Below are positions 37,047 through 46,187 of a stretch of 64,000 nt of DNA, piece by piece. A model generated the notes under the pieces. The model was not told the DNA's origin, made no database searches, and saw only the letters and a program-made list of their open reading frames with translations. The stretch lies in the NCBI RefSeq assembly GCF_016446285.1, contig NZ_CP054140.1:849501-913500 (forward strand). Direction: 5' to 3'. The DNA comes from Desulfobulbus oligotrophicus (GTDB lineage: Bacteria; Desulfobacterota; Desulfobulbia; Desulfobulbales; Desulfobulbaceae). The position numbers and the translations under genes are program-made. The stretch's first letter is position 1, and each line of letters opens with the position of its first letter.

Positions 37047-37421
37047 TCAAGCTTTCCACAAGCCATGCAGGTTACAGTATTCTCGTACGGTTATCTGATC
37101 TGCCTGAACACAAAATGTGGCTTCCGGTGCGTCTCCCGGGTTGAGATCCTGGCGGTACACCTTACCATCGGCAATCAGCTCAATAAATTCAATCCAGTGC
37201 TTTTCTTCCATGGGGTGAGGGGTTGATCCCACTACAACTTTATATCCATCAGCGACTTTCGTGACAACCGGTACGTGTTTTTCTTTGGATGCATCAACGG
37301 TGTTTTCAGTCATCAGGGCCATCGGCTGGCCGCAGCAGACCAGTTCACCGGCACCGATGTGAAGAACCTCAGTTATGTTTCCACAGAGGGCGCATTTGTA
37401 GACTTCGTTCTTCTTGGTCAT
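37047..37421 (-). CDS. desulfoferrodoxin (class I superoxide reductase)
   Basis: A 124-residue superoxide reductase. The N-terminal desulforedoxin-like domain binds an Fe(Cys)4 centre through YKCALCGN and ELVCCGQPM. The catalytic Fe(His)4Cys site is in [20 protein letters not shown], and the C-terminal [10 protein letters not shown]. All ligands of both centres are present. It detoxifies superoxide without producing oxygen. AAGGAGAACATGCC precedes the ATG. A PerR-type palindrome lies about 20 bases upstream and a promoter 30 bases beyond that. Confidence 0.97.
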   Translation of the reverse strand: MTKKNEVYKCALCGNITEVLHIGAGELVCCGQPMALMTENTVDASKEKHVPVVTKVADGYKVVVGSTPHPMEEKHWIEFIELIADGKVYRQDLNPGDAPEATFCVQADQITVREYCNLHGLWKA

Positions 37422-37438
37422 GGCATGTTCTCCTTGTC

Positions 37439-37492
37439 AGATGATAATCTTTGGTTTCTGATGAGTAATAGTGCAACAACACTGCTTATCAA
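37439..37492 (-). promoter_or_regulatory. desulfoferrodoxin promoter and PerR-type palindrome
   Basis: On the minus strand TTGATA (37487-37492) and TATTAC (37465-37470) are 16 bases apart. Downstream, 37439-37452 reads AAAGATTATCATCT, matching the palindrome found before tpx, rubrerythrin and the Fur-type gene, here placed in the transcribed leader. Confidence 0.5.
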
Positions 37493-37692
37493 CGCCAACA
37501 CGTCTGCAGTGCAACATAAAACATCTTTGTTTGCAGGGAAAGGGACAATTGTCCACCTGCACCTTCATTCTCGTGGTATCAGCACTCCCCGACAGGGCTC
37601 GTTGGAGCCGGCAAACATGGTGAACTCTGTGCTGAACAGGGTGGAAAGACGGGAGTGGAGATTTTTTCGACCACTTGACAAAGGTGCAGCAT

Positions 37693-38343
37693 TTACGCAA
37701 GTGCACCTTCACCCTGTTGGGTGATTTCGTATTTGCAGCGGACAGGACTGGCCACATACCCTTTGTTTTTGAGGGCGGTTATCTGACAACTGACCTGTTT
37801 GGTTTCAAGTCCCGTAGCAGCAGCCAGTTCCTTGCTGCCGCAAGGCTCAGACGTTTTTGCAAGTGCTTCAAGGACAAGCCGTTGCTTTTCGTTGAGCGGG
37901 GTGGTTTTACATGTGGTATCGGCCATATCTTGTTCTCCCTTACGGTTGGTTTGATGTTTCTGAGAGCATTGCGGACAAATTCCGTAGAATTCAATCCTGC
38001 ATCCGGTAACGTGATACCCCTGTAGCTGTGTCGGCTCAATCAAAGGAAGGGTGCGGGGTACAGTGTCAATATTATCAATCCGATGACATTTGACACAGTA
38101 CACATGATCGTGATCGGTTGTATCCCAGTCAAACCGATTGTGCCGGCCGCTGACCTCCAGTTTTTTAATGATACCAACATTGGCCAGGGTTTCGAGGTTC
38201 CGGTATACAGTTGCCAGACTGATCCGGGGCAGTTTTTTTTTGATGCGTTTATACAACTCCTCTGCTGTCGGGTGATCTTTACACCTGGCCAGTTCCTGGA
38301 GAATGGTTTCGCGCTGATGTGTTCTACGTGGAAATTGTCGCAT
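37693..38343 (-). CDS. Fur/PerR-type regulator fused to a second winged-helix domain
   Basis: A 216-residue protein. Residues 1-125 form a complete Fur-family repressor: HQRETILQEL, the recognition helix SLATVYRNLETLANVGI, HDHVYCVKCHRID, and CPQC near residue 125. An additional domain follows (about 140-216), NEKQRLVLEALAKTS then KELAAATGLETKQVSCQITALKNKGYV, a typical winged helix. Inside the frame at 37926 an ATG follows AAGGGAG eight bases away, so a separate 77-residue second-domain protein may also be made. The start at 38343 is preferred because the upstream GTG at 38370 lies in the predicted -10 box. Location suggests control of desulfoferrodoxin. Confidence 0.85.
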   Translation of the reverse strand: MRQFPRRTHQRETILQELARCKDHPTAEELYKRIKKKLPRISLATVYRNLETLANVGIIKKLEVSGRHNRFDWDTTDHDHVYCVKCHRIDNIDTVPRTLPLIEPTQLQGYHVTGCRIEFYGICPQCSQKHQTNRKGEQDMADTTCKTTPLNEKQRLVLEALAKTSEPCGSKELAAATGLETKQVSCQITALKNKGYVASPVRCKYEITQQGEGALA

Positions 38344-38369
38344 AGTAATATCTGTGAAAATATCACCCA

Positions 38370-38398
38370 CATGTAATTGATAATCATTTTCATGTCAA
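38370..38398 (-). promoter_or_regulatory. promoter with PerR-type box before the fused Fur-type gene
   Basis: On the minus strand a perfect TTGACA (38393-38398) is followed after 17 bases by TACATG (38370-38375). The spacer holds AATGATTATCAATT (38375-38388), the best Fur/PerR-like palindrome of the window, suggesting autoregulation. Confidence 0.65.
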
Positions 38399-38594
38399 GG
38401 CGAAAAGGTCAAAACTTTACCATTCTAAATCTATATCTCTACTTTTAATTGAGGTTGTTATATGTAGTAGTTACGATTTGCTCTGACTGTTGAGCAGGGA
38501 GGCGGCGGTGGGGGTGACCGTTACCCGTTTCTTTAAAGTGTGGTTTGTTCAGAGATTTCTGAGGGGAACCGGTCGCAAGGAGGGGATCGCGGAG

Positions 38595-38628
38595 AGTCAG
38601 TGAGCCAACACAGGCCGGCTCACTGACT
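38595..38628 (-). terminator. inverted repeat behind the Pal-like gene
   Basis: AGTCAGTGAGCC pairs with GGCTCACTGACT around a ten-base loop, 14 bases beyond the stop codon of the Pal-like gene. No T-tract follows on the minus strand, so termination would be imperfect or rho-dependent. Confidence 0.5.
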
Positions 38629-38641
38629 GGTGATCAGGCAA

Positions 38642-39256
38642 CTATTCGAGGATAAAATCATCACGGCGATTATAGGTGTGGTCGTCTTCACTCTGACCGG
38701 TGAACAGCGGTCGTTCTTTGCCGTAACTGACGGTCCGGATACGGCTTTCGTCAACACCATATTCACGGAGATAGTTTTGAGCGGCCACTGCTCGTCTTTC
38801 GCCAAGGGCAAGGTTGTACTCACTGGTTCCGCGAATGTCGGTGTTCCCTTCAATGAGCACGTGGGCTGACGGATTGTTTCTCAGGTAATCACCGTTGTGT
38901 TCCATGTTGGGAACCTGATCGCTCCTGATGCCTGATTCATCAAAGTTAAAGTAGACAGGTTTAAACTCAGGCGAACTGCGGCCGTGCTCTCGCTTATACG
39001 CATCGCTTTGCTGGTCAGCGTCACCGTACAGGCTGCCACCGCCATCACCATTACCACGTCCTGTGGAATCAAGTCCTTCGGTTCCGGAGCTGAACTCTTC
39101 AGTGATGGTGCCCAGGCGGTTGTCACCGGTGTCTTCCGTCGCGGCTCCGGTCCCCCCTCCGGCGTAAGGAGCAACAGTCTTGGGTCCGCAGGCGCCTAAC
39201 AGCGCCAGGGTGCAAAAAAGAGTTACTGCAAGGAAAAGACGGGAAAGCACATTCAT
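38642..39256 (-). CDS. Pal/OmpA-family outer-membrane lipoprotein
   Basis: A 204-residue lipoprotein. The signal peptide ends in the lipobox LLGAC with Cys23 as the lipidation site. A low-complexity Gly/Thr/Ser-rich linker (about 30-90) leads to an OmpA/Pal domain (95-204) that binds peptidoglycan, with VYFNFDESGIR, VLIEGNTDIRGTSEYNLALGERRA and RIRTVSYGKERP. It ties the outer membrane to the cell wall. The ATG at 39256 follows GAGG; the longer frame upstream is not likely. It is not next to tol genes, so calling it pal is unsafe. Confidence 0.9.
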   Translation of the reverse strand: MNVLSRLFLAVTLFCTLALLGACGPKTVAPYAGGGTGAATEDTGDNRLGTITEEFSSGTEGLDSTGRGNGDGGGSLYGDADQQSDAYKREHGRSSPEFKPVYFNFDESGIRSDQVPNMEHNGDYLRNNPSAHVLIEGNTDIRGTSEYNLALGERRAVAAQNYLREYGVDESRIRTVSYGKERPLFTGQSEDDHTYNRRDDFILE

Positions 39257-39465
39257 GAGTTGACCTCGCGGTAAGGGTGAATAACGTAAAAAATCCATTT
39301 CATCTATACCTAGAACCAACCGGAGACGTCAAGAAAAAGCTCGCCTCTCTTTTTTTCGATTTTGTGCTGGTGCTGACATGCGTTTCTTTTACCTTTTTCT
39401 TGCGGGTCTTTTTGGGGGATGGTAGATGGAAGAACAAACATCATAACCTTTGCTGCGGGGAAGCC

Positions 39466-40203
39466 ATGTCCAAAACCTTATTTGCCGCTGTTTCGCTCTT
39501 TCTGTTGACTTTATGCGGTGCTGTTTATGCTGAGACCACTATTGTCTTTGCCACCGACGCCACCTGGCCGCCCATGGAGTTTGTTAATGATCAGAAGCAG
39601 GTCGTCGGGTTTTCCATTGATTTTATGACGGCCGCCGGTCGGGAAGCCGGGTTTAAGCCGGTTTTTAAAAACACCGCCTGGGACGGCATCTTTTCCGGAT
39701 TGGCCTCCGGAAAATATGATGCTGTTGTCAGTTCTGTCTCCATCACCAAGGAACGAAAAAGGGTCATGGACTTCAGTGAACCGTATTACACGGTTCGTCA
39801 GGCATTGATTGTCAACAAGGCCTCCCAGGCAACAAGCCTGGCCGATCTCAAGGGGCGGAAGGTCGGTGGTCAGATCGGGACGACCGGGTACTTTGCCATC
39901 AAGGCTGCGGATGGTGTTGAGGCCAAATCGTATGATGAGGTTGGTTTGGCCATGGAAGATCTGAACGTGGACCGTATTGCCGCCGTGGTCTGCGATGATC
40001 CGGTCGCTGCCAACTACGCTTTGGATAAGTACAAAGACAGGTTGAAGATAGTTGCGGTTATTGAATCAGGGGAAGCTGAAAACTATGGTGTGGCTGTTAA
40101 CAAGGGAAACAGCGAGACACTCGCCTTGATTAACAGGGGCATTGCAGCTGTTAAGGCCAAGGGGATCGACAGAGAGTTAAAAGAGAAGTGGATTGGTCAA
40201 TAA
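39466..40203 (+). CDS. polar amino-acid ABC transporter, substrate-binding protein
   Basis: A 245-residue periplasmic protein of the family-3 solute-binding type. The signal peptide covers about 22 residues and ends VYA before ETTIVFATDATWPPMEF. The substrate-binding arginine region and SVSITKERKRVMDFSEPYY are the family signature. It delivers an amino acid to the permease and ATPase encoded downstream. The start at 39466 is set by the signal peptide; the open frame upstream (from 39277) is not signal-like. The exact amino acid is not predictable; the KAKGIDRELKEKWIG end is common in glutamine/arginine-type proteins. Confidence 0.93.
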   Translation: MSKTLFAAVSLFLLTLCGAVYAETTIVFATDATWPPMEFVNDQKQVVGFSIDFMTAAGREAGFKPVFKNTAWDGIFSGLASGKYDAVVSSVSITKERKRVMDFSEPYYTVRQALIVNKASQATSLADLKGRKVGGQIGTTGYFAIKAADGVEAKSYDEVGLAMEDLNVDRIAAVVCDDPVAANYALDKYKDRLKIVAVIESGEAENYGVAVNKGNSETLALINRGIAAVKAKGIDRELKEKWIGQ

Positions 40204-40281
40204 TCGCCTGTCAGTGCGTTTGGTAGTCGGAATGGACGAGTTGCGTTGCAACACCATGGCTCAAATAAGGTGAGGCCGGCC

Positions 40282-41070
40282 ATGTCAGAACCGGAAAGGA
40301 CCACAATCGAGATCGGAGACGGAGCGGCCATACCAAGGGCGGAAGACAGGGGTCTGGTTTCTGCCTGGTGGCTGGCTTTGATCGGTGCCGCTACACTCCT
40401 TGTCGTGCTGCCCTGGATAAAGCCGGATCCGTATCTCACTATTCTTCGTTTTGTTCCCGATGGTGTTGTGATCACTTTCAAGGTGACAGTGCTGTCGATT
40501 TCGCTGGCGATCTTCATCGGGCTGGTAACCGGTCTTGGACGTATCTCCCGCAACCGTTTTATAAACCTGATCGCTTCGCTGTATGTTGAGGTGGTTCGTG
40601 GCATCCCCTTACTCGTTCAGTTGTTTTACATCTATTACGCTCTGGGCCGACTTGTCCGGGTTCCGGATCTGGTTGCAGCGGTGATCGCCATGGCTTTTTG
40701 TTATGGTGCCTATATGGGCGAGGTTTTTCGGGCCGGTATTCAGTCCATTGATTATGGACAGTCCGAAGCCGCACAGTCTTTGGGGTTCAACCCGCGCCAA
40801 ACCATGACCTATGTTGTTTTGCCGCAGGCCTGGCGAACCATACTGCCTCCGGTGGGAAATGAGTTTATCGCTTTGCTGAAAGACACTTCGCTGGTGTCCA
40901 TTTTGGCGGTATCCGATATCCTTCGGCGGGGGCGTGAATATGCGTCTGAGAGTTTCAACTACTTTGAAACCTATACCATGATCGCTTTAATCTATCTGGT
41001 GATCACTCTAATCCTGTCCAAACTCATCAGTTTAATGGAATACCGGTTGAGTTACTATGACCGCCGCTGA
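40282..41070 (+). CDS. polar amino-acid ABC transporter, permease
   Basis: A 262-residue inner-membrane permease of the HisM/GlnP type. After a 40-residue cytoplasmic N-terminus there are about five to six helices. The ATPase-docking EAA loop is visible in [24 protein letters not shown], and [20 protein letters not shown] is the family signature. The ATG at 40282 follows AAGGTGAGG. It overlaps the ATPase gene by 14 bases, so translation is coupled. A single permease gene suggests a homodimer. Confidence 0.94.
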   Translation: MSEPERTTIEIGDGAAIPRAEDRGLVSAWWLALIGAATLLVVLPWIKPDPYLTILRFVPDGVVITFKVTVLSISLAIFIGLVTGLGRISRNRFINLIASLYVEVVRGIPLLVQLFYIYYALGRLVRVPDLVAAVIAMAFCYGAYMGEVFRAGIQSIDYGQSEAAQSLGFNPRQTMTYVVLPQAWRTILPPVGNEFIALLKDTSLVSILAVSDILRRGREYASESFNYFETYTMIALIYLVITLILSKLISLMEYRLSYYDRR

Positions 41071-41833
41071 TCCGATTATCCGTCTGCACCGTGTCACAAA
41101 ATATTTTGGTGACTTCCGGGCACTCAGCGAGGTCAGCCTTGATGTCAAGGCCGGCCAGAAGGTTGTTATCCTGGGGCCGTCGGGGTCAGGCAAGTCGACT
41201 CTGCTGCGTACCATCAATCGACTTGAATCCATCAATGCGGGGACCATTCATATCGATGGTCGCAATCTGTACGGTGAAGGAGAAGATATCAATCGTATCC
41301 GTATGGAAGTGGGCATGGTTTTTCAAAACTTCAATCTTTTTCGCCATAAAACCGTTTTGGAGAATCTGACTCTTGCACCGATTAAACTGAAAAAGATGAA
41401 AAGAGAGCAGGCTGAAACCCTGGCAATGGCCTTACTTGACAAGGTTGGTATGCGTGACCGGGCTGCTCATTTCCCTGTTCAGCTTTCCGGTGGACAGCAG
41501 CAACGGGTTGCCATTGCCCGCGCTCTTGCCATGGAACCAAAGATCATGCTTTTTGACGAGCCGACTTCAGCCCTGGACCCTGAAATGACCAGCGAGGTGC
41601 TGGCGGTTATGATGAGACTGGCGAGCGAAGGTATGACCATGGTGGTGGTGACGCATGAGATGGGGTTTGCCCGTGAGGTGGCGGATACCGTTGTTTTCAT
41701 GGATGCCGGTGCCATTGTCGAGGCGTCTTCGCCCCACCGGTTTTTTACGAGTCCCGAGAACCCTCGTACCCGAAACTTCCTGAAGCAGACCCTTGTTTAT
41801 CCGACCAATGACTCTTCCCAACCGTTTGATTGA
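41057..41833 (+). CDS. polar amino-acid ABC transporter, ATP-binding protein
   Basis: A 258-residue ATPase of the GlnQ/HisP type. Walker A is [12 protein letters not shown], the signature [16 protein letters not shown], and Walker [16 protein letters not shown], with the switch histidine in VVTHEMGFA. All motifs are intact. It powers the importer formed with the two preceding genes. Its end overlaps a small cupin-like gene by about 26 bases. Confidence 0.96.
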   Translation: MTAADPIIRLHRVTKYFGDFRALSEVSLDVKAGQKVVILGPSGSGKSTLLRTINRLESINAGTIHIDGRNLYGEGEDINRIRMEVGMVFQNFNLFRHKTVLENLTLAPIKLKKMKREQAETLAMALLDKVGMRDRAAHFPVQLSGGQQQRVAIARALAMEPKIMLFDEPTSALDPEMTSEVLAVMMRLASEGMTMVVVTHEMGFAREVADTVVFMDAGAIVEASSPHRFFTSPENPRTRNFLKQTLVYPTNDSSQPFD

Positions 41834-42230
41834 GATCTTCCATTACGACAGCCCCGGCTACAGGCCCCTGGTTGATTTTGAGAGTTGGCGGGTTGCACTG
41901 CTCAACTTCAGTCCGGATTTACTTCCCGGCAACCTGACCCGTATGCAACGTCACAATGAGACTGATGAGGTCTTTGTTCTGCTTGCCGGCCGCTGCATTC
42001 TTTTTGTTGGGGAAGGCGATGAGTCCGTCACCAGGATTCATGGAGTAGATCTTGCCCCAGGGCATGTGCATAATGTCCGTCGGGCTGTCTGGCACACACA
42101 CACCCTCAGTGTTGATGCCAAAGTGCTGATCGTGGAAAATCGTGACACCACGTACGACAACTCCCCCTTTATTGCTTTGACTCAAACACAACAGCAGTCT
42201 ATTCTTGATCTGGTCGCCATGTTCTGGTGA
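41808..42230 (+). CDS. cupin-like protein coupled to the amino-acid importer
   Basis: A 140-residue protein that I cannot place in a named family. The centre looks like a cupin barrel: [24 protein letters not shown] has the HxxxxDE arrangement and [21 protein letters not shown] the second histidine motif, both possible metal ligands. It overlaps the ATPase gene, so it is translated with the importer and probably acts on or senses the imported compound. The start is uncertain: MTLPNRL at 41808 is used, and an ATG 15 bases upstream is possible. Confidence 0.7.
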   Translation: MTLPNRLIEIFHYDSPGYRPLVDFESWRVALLNFSPDLLPGNLTRMQRHNETDEVFVLLAGRCILFVGEGDESVTRIHGVDLAPGHVHNVRRAVWHTHTLSVDAKVLIVENRDTTYDNSPFIALTQTQQQSILDLVAMFW

Positions 42231-42419
42231 TTGTAAAAGACCGGGCTGGACCTTGAATCCTAAAGTTTTTTCCTGAAAAAACAGGAGATTGCAGCAAGTG
42301 GTTTCCAGATGGGGGAGGCTTGTAAAGCCGGATACGATCGTGTATATTTTGCTCCCAGCCAGTTTACATTCATGCGGCATTACGCCGCTCTCTTTTTTTC
42401 GCCGGAAAGGAACATGTGC

Positions 42420-44081
42420 ATGAAAGCCTCTTTGAGCAAAAAGACGAAATTTATTTTTATTACCGGTGGCGTGCTTTCCTCTCTTGGCAAGGGGTTGTCC
42501 GCGGCCTCCATTGGTTCTCTTCTTGAGTCCCGCGGCCTCACTGTCACCTTCCAGAAGCTTGATCCGTATATCAACGTTGATCCCGGCACCATGAATCCGT
42601 TTCAACACGGTGAGGTGTATGTGACTGATGATGGAGCAGAGACGGATCTGGATATGGGCCATTATGAGCGTTTCACCAGCGCGGTGATGGGCAAAAAAAA
42701 CAACTATACCTCGGGACGGATTTACTTCTCGGTGATCATGAAGGAGCGGCGGGGGGAGTATCAGGGAGGAACGGTGCAGGTTATACCCCACATTACCGAT
42801 GAGATTAAAGAGGCGATCGTTCAGTTGGACGGCTGCGCCGATGTCGCAATCATTGAGATCGGCGGAACGGTCGGTGACATCGAAGGGTTACCGTTCATTG
42901 AGGCCATACGCCAGTTGCGCACTGATCTCGGCCGGGAGTACACCCTGTTTATTCACCTGACCCTGGTTCCCTATATTAAGACCGCAGGAGAGGTGAAAAC
43001 AAAACCAACACAGCATTCGGTTAAAGAGTTGTTGGCTTCCGGCATTCAGCCGGACATCCTGATGTGTCGGGCCGATGTTTCGCTGACCGAAGATTTGAAA
43101 AAGAAAATCGCTCTTTTTTGTAATGTCGACGCTAACGCCGTCATTTCTGCTGTTGATGTTGATTCGATTTATGAACTGCCGCTTAAGTTGCGGGAAGAAG
43201 AGGTGGATGACCGTATCCTTGAAAAACTTGGAATCTGGACAGGTGCACCAAATCTGGAACCCTGGGAACGGCTGGTTCGGCGGATCAAGAACCTCAAGGA
43301 TACCGTAACCATCGGGATCACCGGGAAATATGTCGATCTGACAGAGTCTTACAAGAGTCTGCATGAGGCTCTGGTCCATGGCGGCATTGCCAGTGATGTG
43401 AAGGTTGCCCTGCAATATATCAGTGCCGACGGATTAGAGGACGGTACCGATCAGGAAAAACTCGAGAACTGCGATGGTATCCTGGTACCCGGCGGGTTCG
43501 GGAGCCGTGGTATGGAGGGGAAAATCAAGGCGGTTCAGTATGCAAGGGAATGCAGGATTCCTTTTTTCGGTATTTGCCTGGGAATGCAGCTGGCCGTGGT
43601 CGAATTTGCCCGTAACATCGCTAAAATCGAAGAGGTTCACTCAGAAGAGTTTGATCCGACTACACCGCATCCAGTCATCTACCTGATGAGTGAATGGTTT
43701 GATTTTCGAACCGGGAAAACTGAAAAACGCAGCCGAGAAACCGGCATCGGCGGCACCCTTCGTCTCGGTGCCTACCCCTGTATCCTCAAGCCCGGCACCT
43801 TTGCTCGCGCTGCTTATGACCGTGAAGAGATCAGCGAACGGCATCGTCATCGCTATGAGTTTAATAACAGTTATCGTGACCGACTGGAGAAGGCTGGTCT
43901 GGTTGTGAGCGGCACTTCACCCGACAACTCTCTGGTGGAGATCATTGAACTGGCCGATCATCCCTGGTTTGTGGGGTGTCAGTTTCATCCCGAATTTCAA
44001 TCCAAACCGATGCGCCCGCACCCTTTGTTTCGCGATTTCATTAAAGCGGCAATCAATCACAAAAAAAACAGGAATGTTTGA
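42420..44081 (+). CDS. pyrG: CTP synthase
   Basis: A 553-residue enzyme that aminates UTP to CTP with glutamine. The N-terminal synthetase domain starts [22 protein letters not shown] with the nucleotide loop and contains [14 protein letters not shown]. The C-terminal class I glutaminase has the catalytic cysteine in [17 protein letters not shown] and the His-Glu pair in CQFHPEFQS. The ATG at 42420 lies eight bases behind AAGGA; an ATG six bases earlier is too close to it. kdsA follows without a gap, so pyrG-kdsA-kdsC-lptC form one operon. Confidence 0.97.
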   Translation: MKASLSKKTKFIFITGGVLSSLGKGLSAASIGSLLESRGLTVTFQKLDPYINVDPGTMNPFQHGEVYVTDDGAETDLDMGHYERFTSAVMGKKNNYTSGRIYFSVIMKERRGEYQGGTVQVIPHITDEIKEAIVQLDGCADVAIIEIGGTVGDIEGLPFIEAIRQLRTDLGREYTLFIHLTLVPYIKTAGEVKTKPTQHSVKELLASGIQPDILMCRADVSLTEDLKKKIALFCNVDANAVISAVDVDSIYELPLKLREEEVDDRILEKLGIWTGAPNLEPWERLVRRIKNLKDTVTIGITGKYVDLTESYKSLHEALVHGGIASDVKVALQYISADGLEDGTDQEKLENCDGILVPGGFGSRGMEGKIKAVQYARECRIPFFGICLGMQLAVVEFARNIAKIEEVHSEEFDPTTPHPVIYLMSEWFDFRTGKTEKRSRETGIGGTLRLGAYPCILKPGTFARAAYDREEISERHRHRYEFNNSYRDRLEKAGLVVSGTSPDNSLVEIIELADHPWFVGCQFHPEFQSKPMRPHPLFRDFIKAAINHKKNRNV

Positions 44082-44082
44082 A

Positions 44083-44931
44083 ATGCTTACCTCTGTTACC
44101 CTGAATGCCACGCCGTCCGGCCAGATCACCATTGGCCCTGGATCACCGTTTTTGCTGATTGCAGGCCCCTGTGTACTGGAGAGTGGTGATCTTGCCTGGG
44201 AGATCGCGCGCGAAGTGAAGGCTATTGCCGATCGGCTTGGTATTGCCTATATATTCAAGGCCTCTTTTGATAAGGCGAACCGAACCTCTCTTTCCTCATT
44301 TCGCGGTCCTGGTGCAGAAAAAGGGCTTCGTATTCTTGGCCGGTTACGTGAGGAGGTCGGAGTGCCGGTAACCTCGGATATTCATGAACCGGCTCAGGCC
44401 GAGATGGCTGCCGATTATCTTGATATCCTGCAGATTCCTGCCTTTCTCTGCCGTCAGACCGACCTGCTTGTAGCCGCTTCCCGCACCGGCAAGGTGGTCA
44501 ATGTCAAAAAGGGGCAGTTTGTCTCACCCTGGGAGATGGAGTATGTGGTGAATAAGGTGCGAAGTGCCGGCAATGAGCGGATTTTACTCACCGAGCGGGG
44601 TACCAGCTTCGGCTACAATAATCTTGTGGTGGACATGCGGTCCCTGCGGGTGATGCGGAGCTTTGGTTACCCGATTGTTTACGATGCCACTCATTCGGTG
44701 CAGTTACCCGGGGGTGCAGGCGGCAGTTCAGGAGGACAGCGTGAGTTTATTCCAGCCCTGGCCCGTGCAGCAGTTGCCGTTGGTATTGATGGACTTTTTC
44801 TGGAGGTACACCCAAAACCGGACAGTGCCCTGTGTGATGGGCCTAACTCTTTACCGCTTGCCGAGGTTGAACCCCTGCTGAAACAACTGCTGGCGGTGCG
44901 CGAGGCGGTAGCCGGAGTGACCGATGTCTAG
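44083..44931 (+). CDS. kdsA: 3-deoxy-8-phosphooctulonate synthase
   Basis: A 282-residue TIM-barrel aldolase that joins PEP and arabinose-5-phosphate to KDO-8-phosphate for lipopolysaccharide. Motifs: [14 protein letters not shown], the phosphate-binding [23 protein letters not shown], and [18 protein letters not shown]. The cysteine in IAGPC is the metal ligand of metal-dependent KdsA, and CDGPNSL at the C-terminus also agrees, although the Asn-type can share parts of it. The ATG at 44083 has AGGA nine bases upstream; a second ATG at 44074 overlaps pyrG. Confidence 0.96.
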   Translation: MLTSVTLNATPSGQITIGPGSPFLLIAGPCVLESGDLAWEIAREVKAIADRLGIAYIFKASFDKANRTSLSSFRGPGAEKGLRILGRLREEVGVPVTSDIHEPAQAEMAADYLDILQIPAFLCRQTDLLVAASRTGKVVNVKKGQFVSPWEMEYVVNKVRSAGNERILLTERGTSFGYNNLVVDMRSLRVMRSFGYPIVYDATHSVQLPGGAGGSSGGQREFIPALARAAVAVGIDGLFLEVHPKPDSALCDGPNSLPLAEVEPLLKQLLAVREAVAGVTDV

Positions 44932-45565
44932 CCGGGACTGTGGTGTGGCCAATGGTGGATATCCCACGGACTGTGAGCTGACCGAAGCCCTTCGCAGCCG
45001 AGCCTTATCTCGCCAGGTGTCAATGGTGCGCAGTGATGCCTGGCAAGCGGCTTTACCCCGCGCCCGGCAGGTACGGCTGTTGTTGCTTGATGTTGACGGG
45101 GTGCTCACGGATGGGAGCATAACCTATATCTCTGATCATGTTGAGGCGAAAACTTTTCACACTCAGGATGGGATGGGAATTAAACTTTTACAGGACAGTG
45201 GTGTTGCTGTGGGAATCATTACTGCCCGCAGTTCTGAGGCGGTTGAGCGCCGTGCCCGTGACCTGGGGCTTACCCATGTTTTTCAGGGCAAGAAGGATAA
45301 GCTCGCTGTGTATGAAACTATTCTCAAGGAAACCGGATTACGACCACCCCAGACAGCATACATGGGTGATGACCTGTTGGATTTACCTGTTCTCAATCGA
45401 GCCGGCTTTGCCGCTGCTCCTGCTGATGCGGTGATGGAGATTCAACAGCGCGTTCATTATGTGACCGGTCGCGGTGGAGGCCGGGGGGCAGTACGTGAGG
45501 TGTGCGATCTTATCCTGGAATCCCAGGGGAATCTCGTGCGGATGCGAGCCAGGTTTGACCGATGA
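44924..45565 (+). CDS. kdsC: KDO-8-phosphate phosphatase
   Basis: A 213-residue HAD-superfamily phosphatase that removes phosphate from KDO-8-phosphate. The nucleophile motif is [15 protein letters not shown], motif [13 protein letters not shown], and motif [14 protein letters not shown]. It lacks a large cap, as expected for KdsC, which forms tetramers. The start at 44924 has GGAG six bases upstream and overlaps kdsA by eight bases. It adds about 45 residues before the HAD core compared with E. coli KdsC; an ATG at 45023 would give the more usual N-terminus. Confidence 0.92.
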   Translation: MSSRDCGVANGGYPTDCELTEALRSRALSRQVSMVRSDAWQAALPRARQVRLLLLDVDGVLTDGSITYISDHVEAKTFHTQDGMGIKLLQDSGVAVGIITARSSEAVERRARDLGLTHVFQGKKDKLAVYETILKETGLRPPQTAYMGDDLLDLPVLNRAGFAAAPADAVMEIQQRVHYVTGRGGGRGAVREVCDLILESQGNLVRMRARFDR

Positions 45566-46131
45566 TCAAAAATCCTCGCAACCTCCTCTGGTTGCTCCCC
45601 TTGCCGCTGTTCATAACCTATCCTTTGTGGCAGCCGCCGTTAAGCGCCTTTCTGGCCCCTCGGGGAGGGTACAATCTTAAGCTGGTGCAACCGCAAGATG
45701 AGTCACCAATGCAGAACTTCGTTATGGATGCTGTGGTTATAACCATGACCAGCGAAGGGAAGGAAGAGTGGCTGATCGATGCCGACCGTGCATATACCAC
45801 CGGCAACGAGCATGAGTTGGCAATGGAGACGGTCAGTGCCATGTACATCGGGGCTGATCGTGATCCCGTCAATATCGAAAGTCGCAGAGGAACCTACTTT
45901 ATTAACCAACGTCACCTGATCCTTGTCGATCACGTCAAGGTGACAAAGCCGACCAAAAACCAGGTCCTGCTGTCTGATCGTCTCGAGTATGATGATGCCG
46001 ATAAGATGTTGGTCAGTCCTGGTAAAGTAACCATCGACACACCGAACATGCGGTTGCATGCCGGCCGCATGGACTATGATTTTGCCACCGAAGGATTTGA
46101 GTTCAGCGATCGGGTCAAGGTTACTCTTTAG
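45562..46131 (+). CDS. lptC: LPS export ABC transporter periplasmic protein LptC
   Basis: A 189-residue bitopic protein that passes LPS from the LptBFG transporter to LptA. One N-terminal transmembrane helix (about residues 8-25) is followed by a beta-jellyroll ([50 protein letters not shown]) typical of the LptA/LptC fold. It overlaps kdsC by four bases. lptA and lptB, usual next genes, are not in the window. Confidence 0.88.
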   Translation: MIKNPRNLLWLLPLPLFITYPLWQPPLSAFLAPRGGYNLKLVQPQDESPMQNFVMDAVVITMTSEGKEEWLIDADRAYTTGNEHELAMETVSAMYIGADRDPVNIESRRGTYFINQRHLILVDHVKVTKPTKNQVLLSDRLEYDDADKMLVSPGKVTIDTPNMRLHAGRMDYDFATEGFEFSDRVKVTL

Positions 46132-46187
46132 GTGGCTTGTTCAAACTATTGCTGTGCAGGCAGCTGTTTCACAGAAGGAATGAATCC

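Noticed and set aside
38344-38370. GTG start at 38370 for the fused Fur-type gene
   Set aside because: The codon lies within the predicted -10 box of its promoter, and no ribosome-binding site precedes it.
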